Source: Hirudinaria manillensis
Taxonomy: Eukaryota; Annelida; Clitellata; Hirudinida; Hirudinidae
DNA: 64,000 nucleotides
Reading direction: 5' to 3'
Assembly (NCBI GenBank): GCA_034509925.1
Contig: CM067529.1
Location: 6,673,501 to 6,737,500, forward strand
Shown piece after piece: positions 28,505 through 41,860 of the stretch; the stretch's first letter is position 1; every line of letters starts with the position of its first letter. A program made the translations under genes and the position numbers. The notes under the pieces were generated by a model. That model ran no database searches and was not told where the DNA came from. It saw only the letters and a list, made by a program, of their open reading frames with translations.

Positions 28505-31500
28505 ATGATGGGGAAATTTATATTTAAAACCAAGAAGTTGCTGAGCTTGCTTGCATTTGGAGTTCTGTTCTTTGTTGTTATAGAAATTTGGATTAGCCAT
28601 AAAAAGATGGATTCACTAAGTCCAAACAGGCAGGAAAGCCCAGAAAAGGCAAATCAAGATTTAAAATTTAGTAGCAAATATCATTTGGAGAAATCTCACA
28701 CAAATGGAGATGGTTCTCACTCTGCTTACAATGATGTGGACAAGAAATTAAACAGAATGAATTCTGGCAAATCTCATTCCAAAAACAATATTTACAATGG
28801 TTATGAAGAAACTTTTGCAGAGTTTGATGACAACTTCAGGTTTGCTTTTGGCTTCAAATCTATTTTGCAATGAAATGATTTTGTGGATACTGCTAACATG
28901 TCTTGCATATTATAACATAACATTCTATCAATTCTATACAATTTATGTATGTATATAGACAATCATTTGTAGAAATAGAACAAATTTCAGAGGAGGTGGT
29001 GAAGAAAGTGATGGAGAACCAGGTAAATTTGATTAGAGGAGGGGAATTTTGATAGCATTTTGAGTGTAGATGATGTTTCAGTTAGTTATGGAGAACCTAA
29101 ATATGGTCTTGGTGCCAAAGAGGATTATGAAGTCCATGAACATAATCACATTCCATGCAACATTAATGGGGATTACATGGTTCATTGCCTAAGAGATGGA
29201 GATGAAGTTTTTGTTCCATTTTCTTTCATCAAGAAATACTTTGAAGTTGGTGTTTTAATGTTGCTTTCAAATCTTAATTTTAATTGGCTATGCCTTACAA
29301 ATTTAAATATTGAGTGAACAAAGCTTAAATGAAAGATCAGATTTAAAGAAAAGTTTGGATGAGTTTAACATTATTAATGAAAATTATTATAAGTAAATCT
29401 ATAAATATTATTTCCTTAATGCACCTTGCCTGTAAATGTGTTCACTTCGTGTTGCTTATTAGTTTACATGTTACATATCACGGTTTAACATAGATATTAT
29501 GATATGGGTTTTTCACTGTAATTATTACTTCTTTAATTGCATCTCTTTCCAAACAGATATCTGGTGAATTGACTGTGAATAGAAAGGGCATAGAAGAGTT
29601 GGCTTGGAAGCATAGTTATGCTAAAGTTTATGAAATATCTCAGATGGAAGGAAGGACAGGAAAGAAGAGATGGGTTTCACACTATGAACATGATGGAGTT
29701 TTTATGTCTTTTGAGCATTATAGGGTTGAAATCAGGGACAGAGTAAAGTACATCAGTGCTAAAGAAGGTTTAATATGAGTCATATTCTTTTGCTGTTGAG
29801 CTGTTTCTGATCAGTAAGTTATATTTTAGGTGTTCCAATATCAAAACAGTGGGGGGCACAAGGTTATTTCTATCCAATTCAAATAGCCCAGTTTGGCTTG
29901 AGTCATTATAGCAAGATGATGATTGAACCTGAAAGGAAGTTTTATCTGTTGGGTACTATGAAATCACAATGGTCATTAAGTTCAAGCACCATCATAAGTG
30001 GAGAGTTTCAAGTCAGAGGAAATTCCAGTTTGAGAATTGTTGGGCATGACAGTAGAAACTCTTCAGAAATTGAGGTGCATTTCAACATTTCAGGTAAGTA
30101 ATTGTTGAAGGAGTTAAGTGTAATTTTATCTATTTGGCTTTACCAATCTGTTTGTAATTTTCTATGTGACCATAGATTATAAAGATATATACAAATTTAT
30201 CATTTATGATGATTAATTAAGTGGTTTGTTGTAGATGACTTGGATTCAAAGTTTTGTTATTGCCTTGACATTCCTGATATTTCTAGTGGATCATTTCCTT
30301 CAAATGGAAATGCAGATTTCCTTTCTTTTGAATTGAAGTATAAAAAGAATGCTTCTCTAACTGTTGTTTTTAAAACAAAGTTGGATGAAGAATATAGAAT
30401 CCATTATGTTGCTTCAGAAGCAACAGTTGTTGTTGAAGAGTGAGTGAATTTTTGGAGAGTTTCAAACATTGAAAGAGTCAATGGTCTACAATGTAGTTTA
30501 AATGTAATGGAGTGGCAGATTTGTTTAAAAAATCATTCATTAGTTTTAGGTTTGAAACAAATTATAATGTTTTTAGTTTTATTTTGTGTTTAACTGCAAT
30601 TCTATCATCAACTTTTGATGTCATAAAGTCTTAGTGATGATTTGTGAATTCTGTGAAGGGGAGATATTTACTATGGAATGGGTCTTAGTTCTGGCTGGCA
30701 CAAGCTAACAAGAGATCTGAAAATTGATTTTCAAAAGGTATTTATTCTTAAAGAGATGATGATTTATTTAATAAATGATTATTTAAACTAGAAATAATTT
30801 GAATTGTTAGAGCATTTATTGATGCTTAATTTACCTGGCTTTCTAGAGTCTTCCAAAAAAAATTCGTAAAAAGTCGTCAAAGCTGTTTCCATTGAAGCTT
30901 CTGAGATTAGAATTGAGAGGCAGTGGTTGTATAAGAAACATACAAATATCAGATCAAGATCATCTGAGTCTCTTTTACCATTCAGCTAACTGGATGGTCA
31001 AAAAGTTGGTAGCTAATCAATCACCACCTTCTCATTTTCAAAATTAATTTTAAACATGAAATGATTGCTAATGAAGGTAGAAAATAGCAGCAACTCATCA
31101 GCTCATCATCAATCAGCTCATTCAGACAATCTTCAGTTGTTTATTTCTGTCTGACGATTGTTTGCTTGTTTAATAATTGAAGCATCTAATAATGGCAATG
31201 ATCAAATAAATCTATTCTTTGCAGTCAAGATTATAAAGGTGGCTGGCCCATTCCTGTGAGTAGAGTTCTGGTGAAGGGTGCAATGAGTTTGGAACCTGGA
31301 TGGTATTCTGCCATGGCACAGGGACATGCCATGTCACTTCTCAGCAGAGCTTACTCTCAATCTCGAAATCCATTGTATCTGCGAGCTGCATATCAAGCCA
31401 TAAACCCATTTTTAGTTCCAAGTAGTGAGGGGGGTGTTTTAGCTTATTTATTTGGACAACATCCCTGGTATGAAGAATATCCTACAACACCACCCAGCTT

Positions 31501-32416
31501 CGTTATCAATGGTTTCATGTATGCTTTGTTTGGCCTCTATGACCTAGCCAAAACATTGGAATCTTTTGGCATTGATCTAGAGTCTTCTTTGTTAGAAGAT
31601 GGATTACCTTTAGAGACTGAAAACAGATCATTTCAGCCAGGGAAAGTCTCCATAAGTAAACCAGCAAATGATTATGTAAATACGAGTACAAACAATTTGC
31701 CACAAAATCAGTCAATGAATGTTGCAAACAAAACTGATGTAATGAATTTTCTTAATGAAAGTGTAAGCACCAATTTGAACAACACAGTCGAGCCATTCCG
31801 TGACTCACATTCGACTTCTTTAAATTTTTGGATAAAAAATCACCAAGGCAACGAGGCAGATGGTGGAACGCCCATGAGAAACTCCAGTGACCAGAAATTT
31901 GTGGATGCACCTCGTGATGAGATTAAAGTGAATCGTCAGCTGAACCCTGCAGAAATTACAACTGTTTATGACTTTAGAGACGAACTGGACGATGAAATCC
32001 CAGATGGCCGACTTTATAGCAATAAGCCAAAGGACAAAAGAGAAAAAGAGATGCCAAGAACCAGAATTAAACGATCACTGTCTCTCTCACCTGAGGACAA
32101 ACATTTGAAGCCAAAGCCACTTTCAAAAGCCAAGGATACGAAAACAGCCAAGCAATTGTTTGATGCAGGATTAAAAACTCTCAAATTAGCTCTGCCCCTC
32201 TTCGACAGTGGTTCCGGCTCGCTTTATGATCTTCGGCATTTCTCCGTGCCAGGTTGCGCACCAAACCGAGCCCGATGGGATTATCATTCCACGCACATCA
32301 GTCAACTTCTCATGGTTTTATCAATCGATGAGGACCCCGTTGGAAAAGACCTTTTTCAAAAGACAATTACCAGGTGGATGTCTTACATGAAAGGGAAAAG
32401 AGCACCTCACAACTAA
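28505..32416 (+). CDS. GLCE: D-glucuronyl C5-epimerase (heparan sulfate)
   Basis: This Golgi type II membrane enzyme converts D-glucuronate to L-iduronate in heparan sulfate. Exon 1 (28505-28839) encodes [19 protein letters not shown] with one hydrophobic anchor (about residues 11-29) and a stem. Later exons give [122 protein letters not shown] and RWDYHSTHI. These cover the beta and (alpha/alpha)-barrel catalytic regions, including the conserved tyrosines near YDLRH and WDYH. The end KGKRAPHN matches the family's conserved C-terminus. About ten exons were traced with fitting phases. The last large exon holds an extra ~180-residue low-complexity insert (31565-32143). A poly(A) signal lies at 32647-32652. 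Confidence 0.95.
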
Positions 32417-32950
32417 AGGAGTTTGGTCCTCCTCTGATTATTAAAATTTTTGGAGGTTTGGCATTTCACAGGTTGTATGAAAATTTGATATTGACATGCA
32501 TTATAGCTCCTTGTAGTAGTTGTATAAATTTATTGTGACCAGAGTAAATATGACTATGTATTTATTATTTAGAAGAGTTTCTGTTAATTTTTTCTGAGAA
32601 TTGTTAGGGAATTTCTGCATTGTATTTCTGACTTGTATTTAGGTTCAATAAATCAGTTCTGATGTAACTTCAATTTTCATTTTGAATTAGAATTCTGGTT
32701 GTCATTAATATTATATTGACCTTGATAGTCTTCTTATTCCTCAACTAACTGAGTAAAGTTTAATGAACTCCTAATAAAAAATCTAAGATTTGTTTAATTA
32801 TTTTCATCTAAAACTGAGTAGGTAAACAAGTCGCAAAATTAATCAAATTGAAAGTCGACTTTTAGCCGAAGATCCTGATTCCAAAATTTTAGGCACAACC
32901 TCCAGCCGCTCGAGTTTAACATTACATCGTGAACTTGATTTCTTCTCAAT
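32417..32950. other. convergent 3' UTR region
   Basis: 534 bp between the stop codons of the C5-epimerase (+) and RING-H2 (-) genes. It contains an AATAAA at 32647-32652 on the + strand, suitable for the epimerase transcript. Nothing else recognised. Confidence 0.5.
32647..32652 (+). promoter_or_regulatory. poly(A) signal AATAAA of the C5-epimerase gene
   Basis: Canonical hexamer about 230 bp after the stop codon, with a GT-rich stretch (gttctgatg, ggttgtc) following. Confidence 0.5.
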
Positions 32951-35900
32951 TATGTCTTTTTTGTAACAATGTCTCTGCAAACTGGGCAAGTGCTTGACTG
33001 AAAATAAAAAGTGGTTTTATGAAGCTTTAAGGCACTTTTAGTCTATATTATAAGAAAATTGAGCAGATTATCCTGTTAAAAGCTCATTTCAAACAGAGAT
33101 TTAGCTATTAGGAATCACTAACCTTTGCCAGCCAGAGTTTTATACATTGTACGTGGAAGAGGTGCAGACATGGGAGAATCTTTGCCACCTCACCTCCTTC
33201 ATAGTTGCTCAGGCAAATGGTGCAAGTTTGCATTTCTTGATGATCTTGCAGTCCTTACGTAATATTAAAAATACTAAATGAATGTTGAACTTTATGCACA
33301 ATGAAATAATAATGTTCAAAATCAAATCAAGTTAGCAATATATATTAATTAGCAATTTATATATATATTAATAAATCATTTGAATGTTTAGGAATATAGA
33401 TTGAGTTAGCCCAGACCAGGGATTGGCAAATTATGGCCCTCCACTGCATTTGATCAAGCCCAAGTATCTTACATGAGTTCTGATATTAATGGCTATTTAT
33501 TAATAAAAACAGTGGAACATGTTTTTCGATTATGTTAGTGTTAGCTTTCTTTGCTATTATATTCTTACAATTTTTATCAAGTGTATTAGCTTATAAATAT
33601 CCTGTCTTAGTAAGCATTGAGCCTTATAGCTATGTCTAATGTTAGTATTGCAGCCCACCAAAGAAAATTGCCTGTCCCTGGTACAGACCAACAAAGCTGC
33701 AGAATTTTAGAAATTCTAAAAATTAAAGCACTATACTTTATAATTAGGGCAATTTAAATCAATAGCACCTTGATCTGATGGCACCGTGATTGGTAAAGAT
33801 TCGAAATCTGAGTTTGACATGGTAGAACATGGACTGAACAGATCAATGTCAACATTGAAACGACGAATTTGCTCGACCAGTTCCTAGGACAAGTGAACAA
33901 ATATTTTGGTATGCTGGGTTCTGTTTAGCATAATATGCTTAAAATGCATATTAAATTCAAGAATCTCATTTGGAGACCTGAACAATCACATCCCAGGCAG
34001 TTTCAGTAGGTGATAGAGAGGGAGCATTGAACCAATCTCTATAAATATGATTGTCTATCTCTGGCCTTTTTTTTTATGTAAAAGAGAGTTTTATACTTAA
34101 TAATATCATCATACACAAACTGAGATTTACCTTTCGTTCAACATGGCTGAAAAATAAATGTGGTAGTCATTAAAAAGTCCAAGAATTAGGAATAAAATTT
34201 AGTATGAGAAGAAACTGACATCTTACTAGTTCAATTCCTGGTGCCCTTGAGTTGTTAGCAGTGCTGAAGCAGAAATTGCAGTCACATTCAAATTCATCAT
34301 CTGCTTCAGATGAAGAAGAGCTGAACTAATGTAATTGTTAAGCAAAAGATTAGTTAAATTATGATAATGAATCCTGCTTTATAAGAATTCATTCAGCATG
34401 ACACATTTTATAATGTGTAGTTTCATGTTTTAGCTTTAAATTCAATTGGAAACAATGAGTAAAATGCTTAGATCATATTGCCTCCATGAAAAAATGCAAC
34501 ATATACAATAAAAACATATATAATAACAATGCAAATCTACATATCAATACTAATTTATGAGGAAAGGTTAAAAGAACAGAAATTACTTCATTAAAAATGC
34601 AAAACACTAAGGCAGACTTAATATAAAGCATATAACTGATATTGAAATCAAGTATGGATCAGGAAAGTTCTTTGAGGTTGTCAGAGCTGCAAGAATAGGG
34701 AAAATGCTAATATAGTCCGTAGACTTTGGAAATAAATTCAGTCCTAGAATTGTAGAGAACTGTAATGAGTTCAAGTTCAAAAACAGTGGTAGCCAGAACA
34801 ACAGAAAATTTAAAAATTGCCTGAAAATCCAGAAGAAGTAACAAACAGGGTTTCTTATGTGCGAGAAAGAAATGTTAAGAGTCACTATAATATATTAAGT
34901 TACTGATATGAATGACCATATCAAATACTGAACCACAATTACAACCACTGCAATTATTATTGTTTTATTGAATAAAATGAGTATAATCTGAAATTTCCCC
35001 TTCTACTTTGTAGACTCCTTAAAGATCTTGGCAGCATCTATGGTTTTTCCACACTCAATCATCCAATAATGAGTTAGTCATTGATAATTAATCAATAAAT
35101 TACTCTCATAGCTTATTTCAACTCTTCTTTGCTCAAAAAAAAATTTGTTGCAGTTTGTTTAAATATAAAATGATAAACTTAGCAATAATTATTAAGTTGC
35201 TACTATTACATTGATGATCATAATGAATGTATTAATAAAATTCCAATGGTTTTGATAGATCACATGCATGCATAAATAATTAAGATTAGCCTGTTCATGT
35301 ATCAGACAACCTCAAAAATTACAAAAAAAAACTTTCAAATTTTTAATTACCTAAAAATAAAAGCCAGATTCACCGACAATCACTTTAATAAATACTGAGG
35401 TAATATAATACCTTTTGCACTCCATATTTCCTCTGTAAAATATTGATAAGTTATGACTATGATGTAAAAGTTGATATTCCGAATTTGGTTTTCCAAAGAT
35501 CAAAAATTGCCCCAGGAATGGAAAATTGCCCTAGTGACATCCATCCATAAGAATACGTTTGCACCACATGTCCTGAAAACTGCAGGCCAATATTGATTGC
35601 ATCAACTTGTTGCAGATGGAAAGAATAATCAATAAATTCTTAATTCAATACTTTTTGCCATAACTTAATCAATTGCAACCATCAGTTTCATTCTAGCATG
35701 GTCAACTACTGCCAATATTCCTGATTGAACCAAACATCGGATGAGCATCATCCAGAAGAAATGAAATTTGAACACAATTTAGTTGGATTTTTCTAAGGAT
35801 TTTGTCTCCCATGTTACATTAGTGAACAATATCTACTTACAGCCAAGAAAACAAGAGGTAAGTGAAAATGCAATTGTAAACCATAATCTAGCCTGCAACT

Positions 35901-38075
35901 GCTGCTTCAGGGCTAAATAATGCCAATTTTAATGCTGATGTATCAGTCATGTTGGGTCACCAGTGAAGTGCAGAATTGTTTAATTTCTGAATTCAGTTTG
36001 TAAAATTAATCCCAATAATAAATCCCTATTCAAAGGTTCTTAGTAAAAATGCAAACAATCTCATAACACAAAGTGACCAAATAAACCCTATTATTGCTAT
36101 ATCCCTCTCATAAAGACATCCAAATCTATTTTCTCTCTCAGAGGCTTGCACAAATATTCTCATTTGACTCCTTCTTAGTCTTGGGTCTTCCATTTCTCAT
36201 GATAATTAATGTGAAATAATATTGGTTTACTTCTGGATATGCAGAAAGAAAAATTGAATAAGGAATGAAAAAGTGAGGAACCATATCTGTTTTGGAACAT
36301 GGTCCTCCATCCATCTGCATGATAATGTCAATTTTTAAGGCACTGTGTTGTGATTAGGAATGCAAAAGATAATGAACAAATTTGTTAAAAAAACAACAAA
36401 AGTTGTATTGAAAGGGTTGAAACATTTTGTATACAATAAGGATCCTTAAAGATAAGTAAAAGTAATGAGTCATTTCATATAACTTGCTTAAGCAAAGTTC
36501 TCCTAAAACAAAAGATTTCACAACAACTTATGAGTCTAACATTGCAAAGAAATATTTGTAACTTCTTATAAACACTCATGTTTTACCTCACTAATTTATT
36601 AATTCCTTGCATAGACCCTGACAGATTTTCTGGGTGAGAAAATGCAAAGGTATAGGGTCCTTGGTCAAGTCCCAGCCACAGAAAGATTACAAATTACATA
36701 GAAAAGAGTATTATAGAAGTGTAATTAATATGTTGGCTGGAAATCATAGGGCATGTTCACATTTTCTATTTTCAGCACTGTTCATGACATTCATGAAGAA
36801 TTTGTAAATATTTATGTCATGCCACAAAATGACAGATAAATATAACATATCACTTTAAAAAATTGAAAGTTGAATTAAAGAAGTTATTCATCTTATAACA
36901 AATTTTATAAATTAAATTAAAATGTACCTGACAAATATTTTTCAATGACTTGTCAATGTCATTAGGGTTGCTACTTTTTCTACCCCAATTCCATGTCTTA
37001 ATTGTGCCTGTAACAAACAGCTACTGCTAGAAGTGCAGTGATTTGTTATAATAAAAATAAGGAGGGGAAGAATGGAAGTAAACCAGTACTTTTGCAACTA
37101 TCACTCTATATGGAATAATAAAAAAAATGAGGTTGCAAAAATTTACTATAGAAAAGCAATTCATGTAAATTAAAACATGAAATTTAGCCAGTCATCAATA
37201 AACATACCAAATATACCATTAGCATCATCATCAGTACTGAACATATCTTCATTTGAAATATAAAGGTGGGGACTCAAGCTGTTGAAACTATTGCAATGGT
37301 CTGGAACAATCTTGCTCTGATGGACTCCATTGTGATCTGGCAGCAAAGTTGATTTGATCAGTTTCTTACTTCTACGGTGCTTTTTGAGTCTTTTGTCCTT
37401 CTTGTTTGTGCAAGGTGCATGATAATCCAATGAATTTCTTACTGCTATGGTAGCTTTAACACTCTTATTTAAAAAAGAACTCTTTGGCAACTTCAAATTG
37501 CTGGGCATAACAATTGCATTCCTTTCTACCCCACTACCATCACTGCTGGTACCTCGACTGTGCTTAGTGAGGTTTTCGGGATTTGTGAAATACTTTAAAG
37601 TATAATCTCTATCAGAAATATCTTCAGACTGTGACAATGTGTCATCTAAACCTTTACCAGGTAATGAATGAGATTGTGTGCCCAATACATCTTCATGGGT
37701 CTCTGGGTTCTCTATGAGTTCTTCCCTAAATTGATCTAGAATAGTTTCGCTGGACTTAAAATCATTGGAAACATCATTTTGGAAGCAAGAGATATATCTA
37801 TTCTGGCTTGCAATGCTATCACAGTTGCTCCGTGCTCTCCTTTTCTTTTTAGTCTTACTTACGTGTTTATACCCATTTCCATCTGCATTGCGATTGTGGT
37901 ATCCTGAAATACTTTTAAATGAGTCCTTAGATTTAGAATCCAATTCTTCAGATGAATCCGAATCAGGAGTCTTAAAGACCCTGTTAGGCTGGAAATTCTG
38001 ATATCTCCGATTGTTCTCTTTCGGCCTAGCGCCTCCTTTCGCGAGGCTTTTTTTTATGCGATCACCAGTATCCAT
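32951..38075 (-). CDS. RING-H2 finger protein, putative E3 ubiquitin ligase of unknown family
   Basis: The C-terminal RING-H2 reads [43 protein letters not shown], closest in style to Arkadia/RNF111-type RINGs. TAA is at 32951-32953. The start codon is at 38073-38075 ([15 protein letters not shown]). A first exon of ~290 codons is basic and Ser-rich ([22 protein letters not shown]) and looks disordered and nuclear. It splices in phase 1 to [16 protein letters not shown] (about 36928-37009). A 2.6-kb intron leads to [19 protein letters not shown] (about 34227-34328), then [30 protein letters not shown], and the RING exons (about 33123-33245 and 32951-33000). All joins are in phase. The middle region is unknown to me, so substrates and pathway are not assigned. 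E2-binding RING activity is inferred from the complete C3H2C3 set. Confidence 0.82.
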
Positions 38076-38389
38076 TTATAATGTATCCTGCCCGCGATCC
38101 GGTATCTTTATTTACAACTTAACTTTGTTCTACCTTAAGCGCTTGGATAGATACAAATTTATTTATTAGGGCTGTAATGTATGGCATATGGCGTAAACTT
38201 TTTATTCAAACTTAAACTAATCCGTGACTTCAACCTTACTTAACATATTTGGCATTTGGTCTATATTGTACTTTCTCGAATTGGCCTTATAAAATCCGCA
38301 AATTCACCAAAATTAAAATTACACTTAAAATTGTAGATGATCTAGAGATATTCTTGTCGAGAATCGGTGACAGATCCAGTACACTTTGG
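38076..38389. other. upstream region of RING-H2 gene
   Basis: About 310 bp that should hold the minus-strand promoter and 5' UTR of the RING-H2 gene. No motif assigned. Confidence 0.35.
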
Positions 38390-38610
38390 CCGGGGAAGCG
38401 CATCGAAAGACGACTGTCAGGCATAACTACCGGAGCACTCAAGAGAAATGTGAGCAAATGGAATTGATATTTGACACCCAGCCTTATCCAGACATCCTGT
38501 GGAGAAAGCTGCCAACGAATTCGTCCCAAAGCCAGAATCCCCACCTCGGCCCCAGGACATATTTAGAAATCCCACAGCAATTCTAAATTCGCCAAAATCA
38601 AAGGGTCTGA
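38390..38610 (+). pseudogene. decayed homeobox (paired-like/Otx-Gsc-type homeodomain relic)
   Basis: One frame reads HRKTTVRHNYRSTQEKCEQM then ELIFDTQPYPDIL. This resembles homeodomain residues 3-30 with the LF.. T.YPDI pattern of paired-like homeodomains. After about 38490 the similarity continues in shifted frames: QRIRPKARI for the helix 2/3 region, then IFRNPTA and KFAKIK (about 38568-38604), recognisable as a corrupted WF.NRRAK helix 3. The frame changes and the lost Trp and Arg positions show it is not a working homeobox. No other exon of such a gene was found nearby. It could be a degraded retrocopy or gene fragment. The call rests on pattern recognition of a 60-residue domain. Confidence 0.55.
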
Positions 38611-39311
38611 ATAACACATTGCTGACGACTGCTCCAATTTCGAAAGCATGAAACCTCTAAAGCAAGATTTGTACACTCCTAATCAATCTGAAGGAATTTT
38701 ACCTTTTATTAGATGCTGAGCACCTCACATCATTCCTTTTGATGCTTACTGAACTACTCAATATTTACATCAGAAGTCAATGATATGAAGCCATAATTTG
38801 ATTTTAGTTTCCTCAAAAATTAAATTTTTTCCACACCACAACACTTTTTCCTTGATGAATATACCAGATACTAACTTAGTGGTCTTGAAGTTGAACAATT
38901 ATGGAATAAATGGAGGGCCACAAACTATTTACCAGTTACATATTCAAATGAGCACAAATTCCAAGAGTGCAGGACAAGTTGTATTAATCAAAACTTTTTG
39001 AAAATGTTACAATAAAAAGAAATCGGAACCCATCATATACTTCTCTATATTGTACCCATAATAAGTCAACACTGCACTTTATCAGCAAAATGAAGAATTG
39101 GTAATTGATGGAATGGATACTGAAATACATAACTATTACCAAACAAAAGATCATTTATTAATCAACACCTCCAAATTGCGGAGTTCAATTTTCCTCCTAA
39201 ACTCATTTGCACATCTTGCAATAAACTTTAATGTCACTTAATGTCATCCATTATTTTACAAAATCACAAATTATAGATCTGTTACAAGTCCAAAAGCTAC
39301 AACAAACTAAA
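38611..39311. other. intergenic, ORMDL 3' side
   Basis: 700 bp without recognisable exons. It probably contains the minus-strand 3' UTR of the ORMDL gene. Confidence 0.4.
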
Positions 39312-40543
39312 TCAATATTTGTTGATTCCAAACAAGCGTACACCATCAAGTTGAGGAAGTTTTGGGATGAGGACAGAGAGCAATGATATGGCATTAACTA
39401 TGAAGTGATACCAATCATATTTTGTGTAGAAGCTTGCAAGGAAAAACCTAAAAAAAGTCAAAATAATTCTGTGTAAATACTTTGCATATACCTAAAATCT
39501 TTTATATCATCCTATATCTGTAATTTGTGAATTCTACAACTCAAAAAATATGATTCAAAAGCTCATATAAATAGAAAGACAACATGTTAAAATTATCAAT
39601 TTTGAGAAAAATTCAAGCAAAAGCAACTATTACAACTATTAGAGAATGGGAACTATATATATGTATATATATACCTTTATAGTTACTAGATTGTAATTAT
39701 AAAGGCATTTATAAAACCTGTATACAAACAAATGAGACAAATATATAAAGATGGTGCCCCATAATATGTGGAAGTTGCTAGGTATAAGATTTTCAGGAGT
39801 GACAAAAGTAAGTTTAAATTGTCCTGAATTAGAAACCACTAGACAAAAAAAATAAGTTTTGGTGAATGAAAATCAACTATCAGAAAGTATTCACCAAAAA
39901 GCAAACAACCAAAGTAACATAATCAATGGAACATTAGAATAGAGAAGCCTTTTCATAATTAATTGGCCATAAGATATTTAAATAATAATCTGCTCCAATG
40001 GTTTGCATAAACACATTATTAACATAGTGTTGAGAATAACACAGATTTCATTTTGCTACAAGTTATCAGGAAGAAGATTATAAAAAATATTCTAGTTATC
40101 TACAAAAAGATACTAACAGCACAATTGGGACAACTGTAAGAAACTTTCTTGATGGTGAAAATTGAATTCCATAGTCCAGCTGTTCCCAAACAGTTCTGTA
40201 TCTAAATTTTCCTTGGTCTGCTGTTTCAAATGGAGTTCCTTTCTCAATGTGAAGTATTATGAACATCAGCTTTGAAAAATAAAAGATGTATGAAACAAAT
40301 TCAGCCAATTTCAGTGATTCTGGTGGAAATCTTAATAACAATAACTTCTTGTTTTCCAAATATACTAACTGCATTGTGAATGACATTGGTGAGAGTCCAT
40401 GCCATGGCAACTGACAAAAATGGTAGACTTAGGAAAACATAATGGATAAATGCCACTACTAATACATAAGTCAACCACATTCCCCTACTACTGAAGTAGG
40501 TAGAATTGGGATTGGGATCGCTGTGTGCCACTCCGACATTCAT
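39312..40543 (-). CDS. ORMDL sphingolipid biosynthesis regulator
   Basis: An ER membrane protein that binds serine palmitoyltransferase and restrains sphingolipid synthesis. Three coding exons. Exon 1, from ATG at 40541-40543, reads [28 protein letters not shown] and [10 protein letters not shown]. Exon 2 reads [38 protein letters not shown] and VVPIVL. Exon 3 (about 39312-39449) reads [33 protein letters not shown] and INKY, with TGA at 39312-39314. The length (about 153 residues), the MNVG..HS.VNPN start and the GINKY end match the family closely. Four hydrophobic segments are visible. Phases at both introns agree. Which ORMDL paralogue it is has no meaning outside vertebrates. Confidence 0.97.
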
Positions 40544-41695
40544 TTTTGGTGCAGATCTTTCAATTGGTCAGATACAATATTTCTGCAAATAATAATGCAG
40601 CATTTTATTTTGGTTTTCAAGAATTTAATTAAATAAGACCAACTGCATTAGTGAAAAGTCAATATATCAAATTGCGAATGAAAAATACTACAAAACATAA
40701 CCAGTTTTTCATTTACATTAAAGACGACGTAATAAAACATTTTCCGATAAACCCAAACATTTTATTTTAAATAACTTACCGAATGCCCAAAAAGCGATTT
40801 TAAGATCTTCAGACAGAAAGCAATAACAAAGGCGCCCCGGTATCCAGCTACGATGAGTTTCAGAAGAGTCAGCATTCATTCATTCTTACGATATGTAAAC
40901 AAAGGCAAAATTATATTATTAACGTTTTAGGATATTAGAACATATGCCGTACTAATTTTGTTGATTAAATTTTAGATAAAAACAAATAATAATTAAAAGC
41001 ATCAATTTTTCAAATAATTTTAAGTGTATAACTTACTTAACGCGGCTTAACCCTTGGATGCCCAAGGTAAAAAAACTTCCACATTCAGCCAAGGGGAGGT
41101 ACAAGTGTACTCCAACACATTAGCTGTTGCTGAGCGTCAACCGAAAGTTTATTAAAAATATACCAGTCAATAGGCACAGGTTCAGAGAATATAATAATGT
41201 AATTTTCAATAAATTATTAAACAGTACCATGTGTCTACAAACAAGGAGCCTCTGCAAGCAGTGCCATGCAGGAGGATTGTTTTACCACTTTTAATTGTTT
41301 TCAAATTAATATTTTGTATTTAACTAAAATTGATGTTGTCCAATAATTATTCGTAAATAAATATTGATTATCTAGTGTCAAACACAATAAAAAGAAAGTT
41401 TAGCAGCACTTACAAGACAAAGTCGCTCATTTTCGTTGTCAAAAAAACTAAAGCCTTAACATTTTTTATTTTCTTCATCTTTTCTTCTTTTCCACAATTC
41501 CTCATAGTCTATTGCACGGCTCTCGTTATATCAAATAAATAACTGTATTTATAACCTAAATTTCTAGATAGAGATCCTCGAATAAAATTATAATATTTTT
41601 ATAGATTTTAACTAGTTATAGGTTGATCGCACAACATTTATTTTTCTCGTCAGGAATATTAAATTCGTTTCTCAACCTTTTTATTGTTTCTATAA
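40544..41695. other. ORMDL upstream region, no further gene seen
   Basis: The first ~350 bp probably contain a 5' noncoding exon and promoter of ORMDL (a less AT-rich patch at about 40790-40880). The rest is AT-rich with no recognisable element. Confidence 0.4.
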
Positions 41696-41793
41696 CCCAG
41701 CCTACATACACGGGGGTGGAATATTCGTGGGTCCCGCGTAGGTTTTGTCCGCGGGGACGCGTGCGGGCTGCACGGCTATCAAGCTCGTATTGC

Positions 41794-41860
41794 CAGCCAT
41801 TAAACCCGGGCTACCCAGCCTAATCCCAGCCATTATACATGGGCTACCCAGCCATATTCC
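41794..41860 (+). repeat. 33-bp tandem repeat, two copies
   Basis: cagccatta(a/t)ac recurs at 41794 and 41827, each followed by gggctacccagcc. Both copies sit in a GC-rich patch. Confidence 0.7.

Noticed and set aside
34131..34146. 16-nt micro-exon in the RING-H2 gene (between ttttcag and gtaaat)
   Set aside because: Splice signals look good, but including it breaks the frame in every phase, whereas joining APGIEL directly to IDNHIYRDW is in frame.
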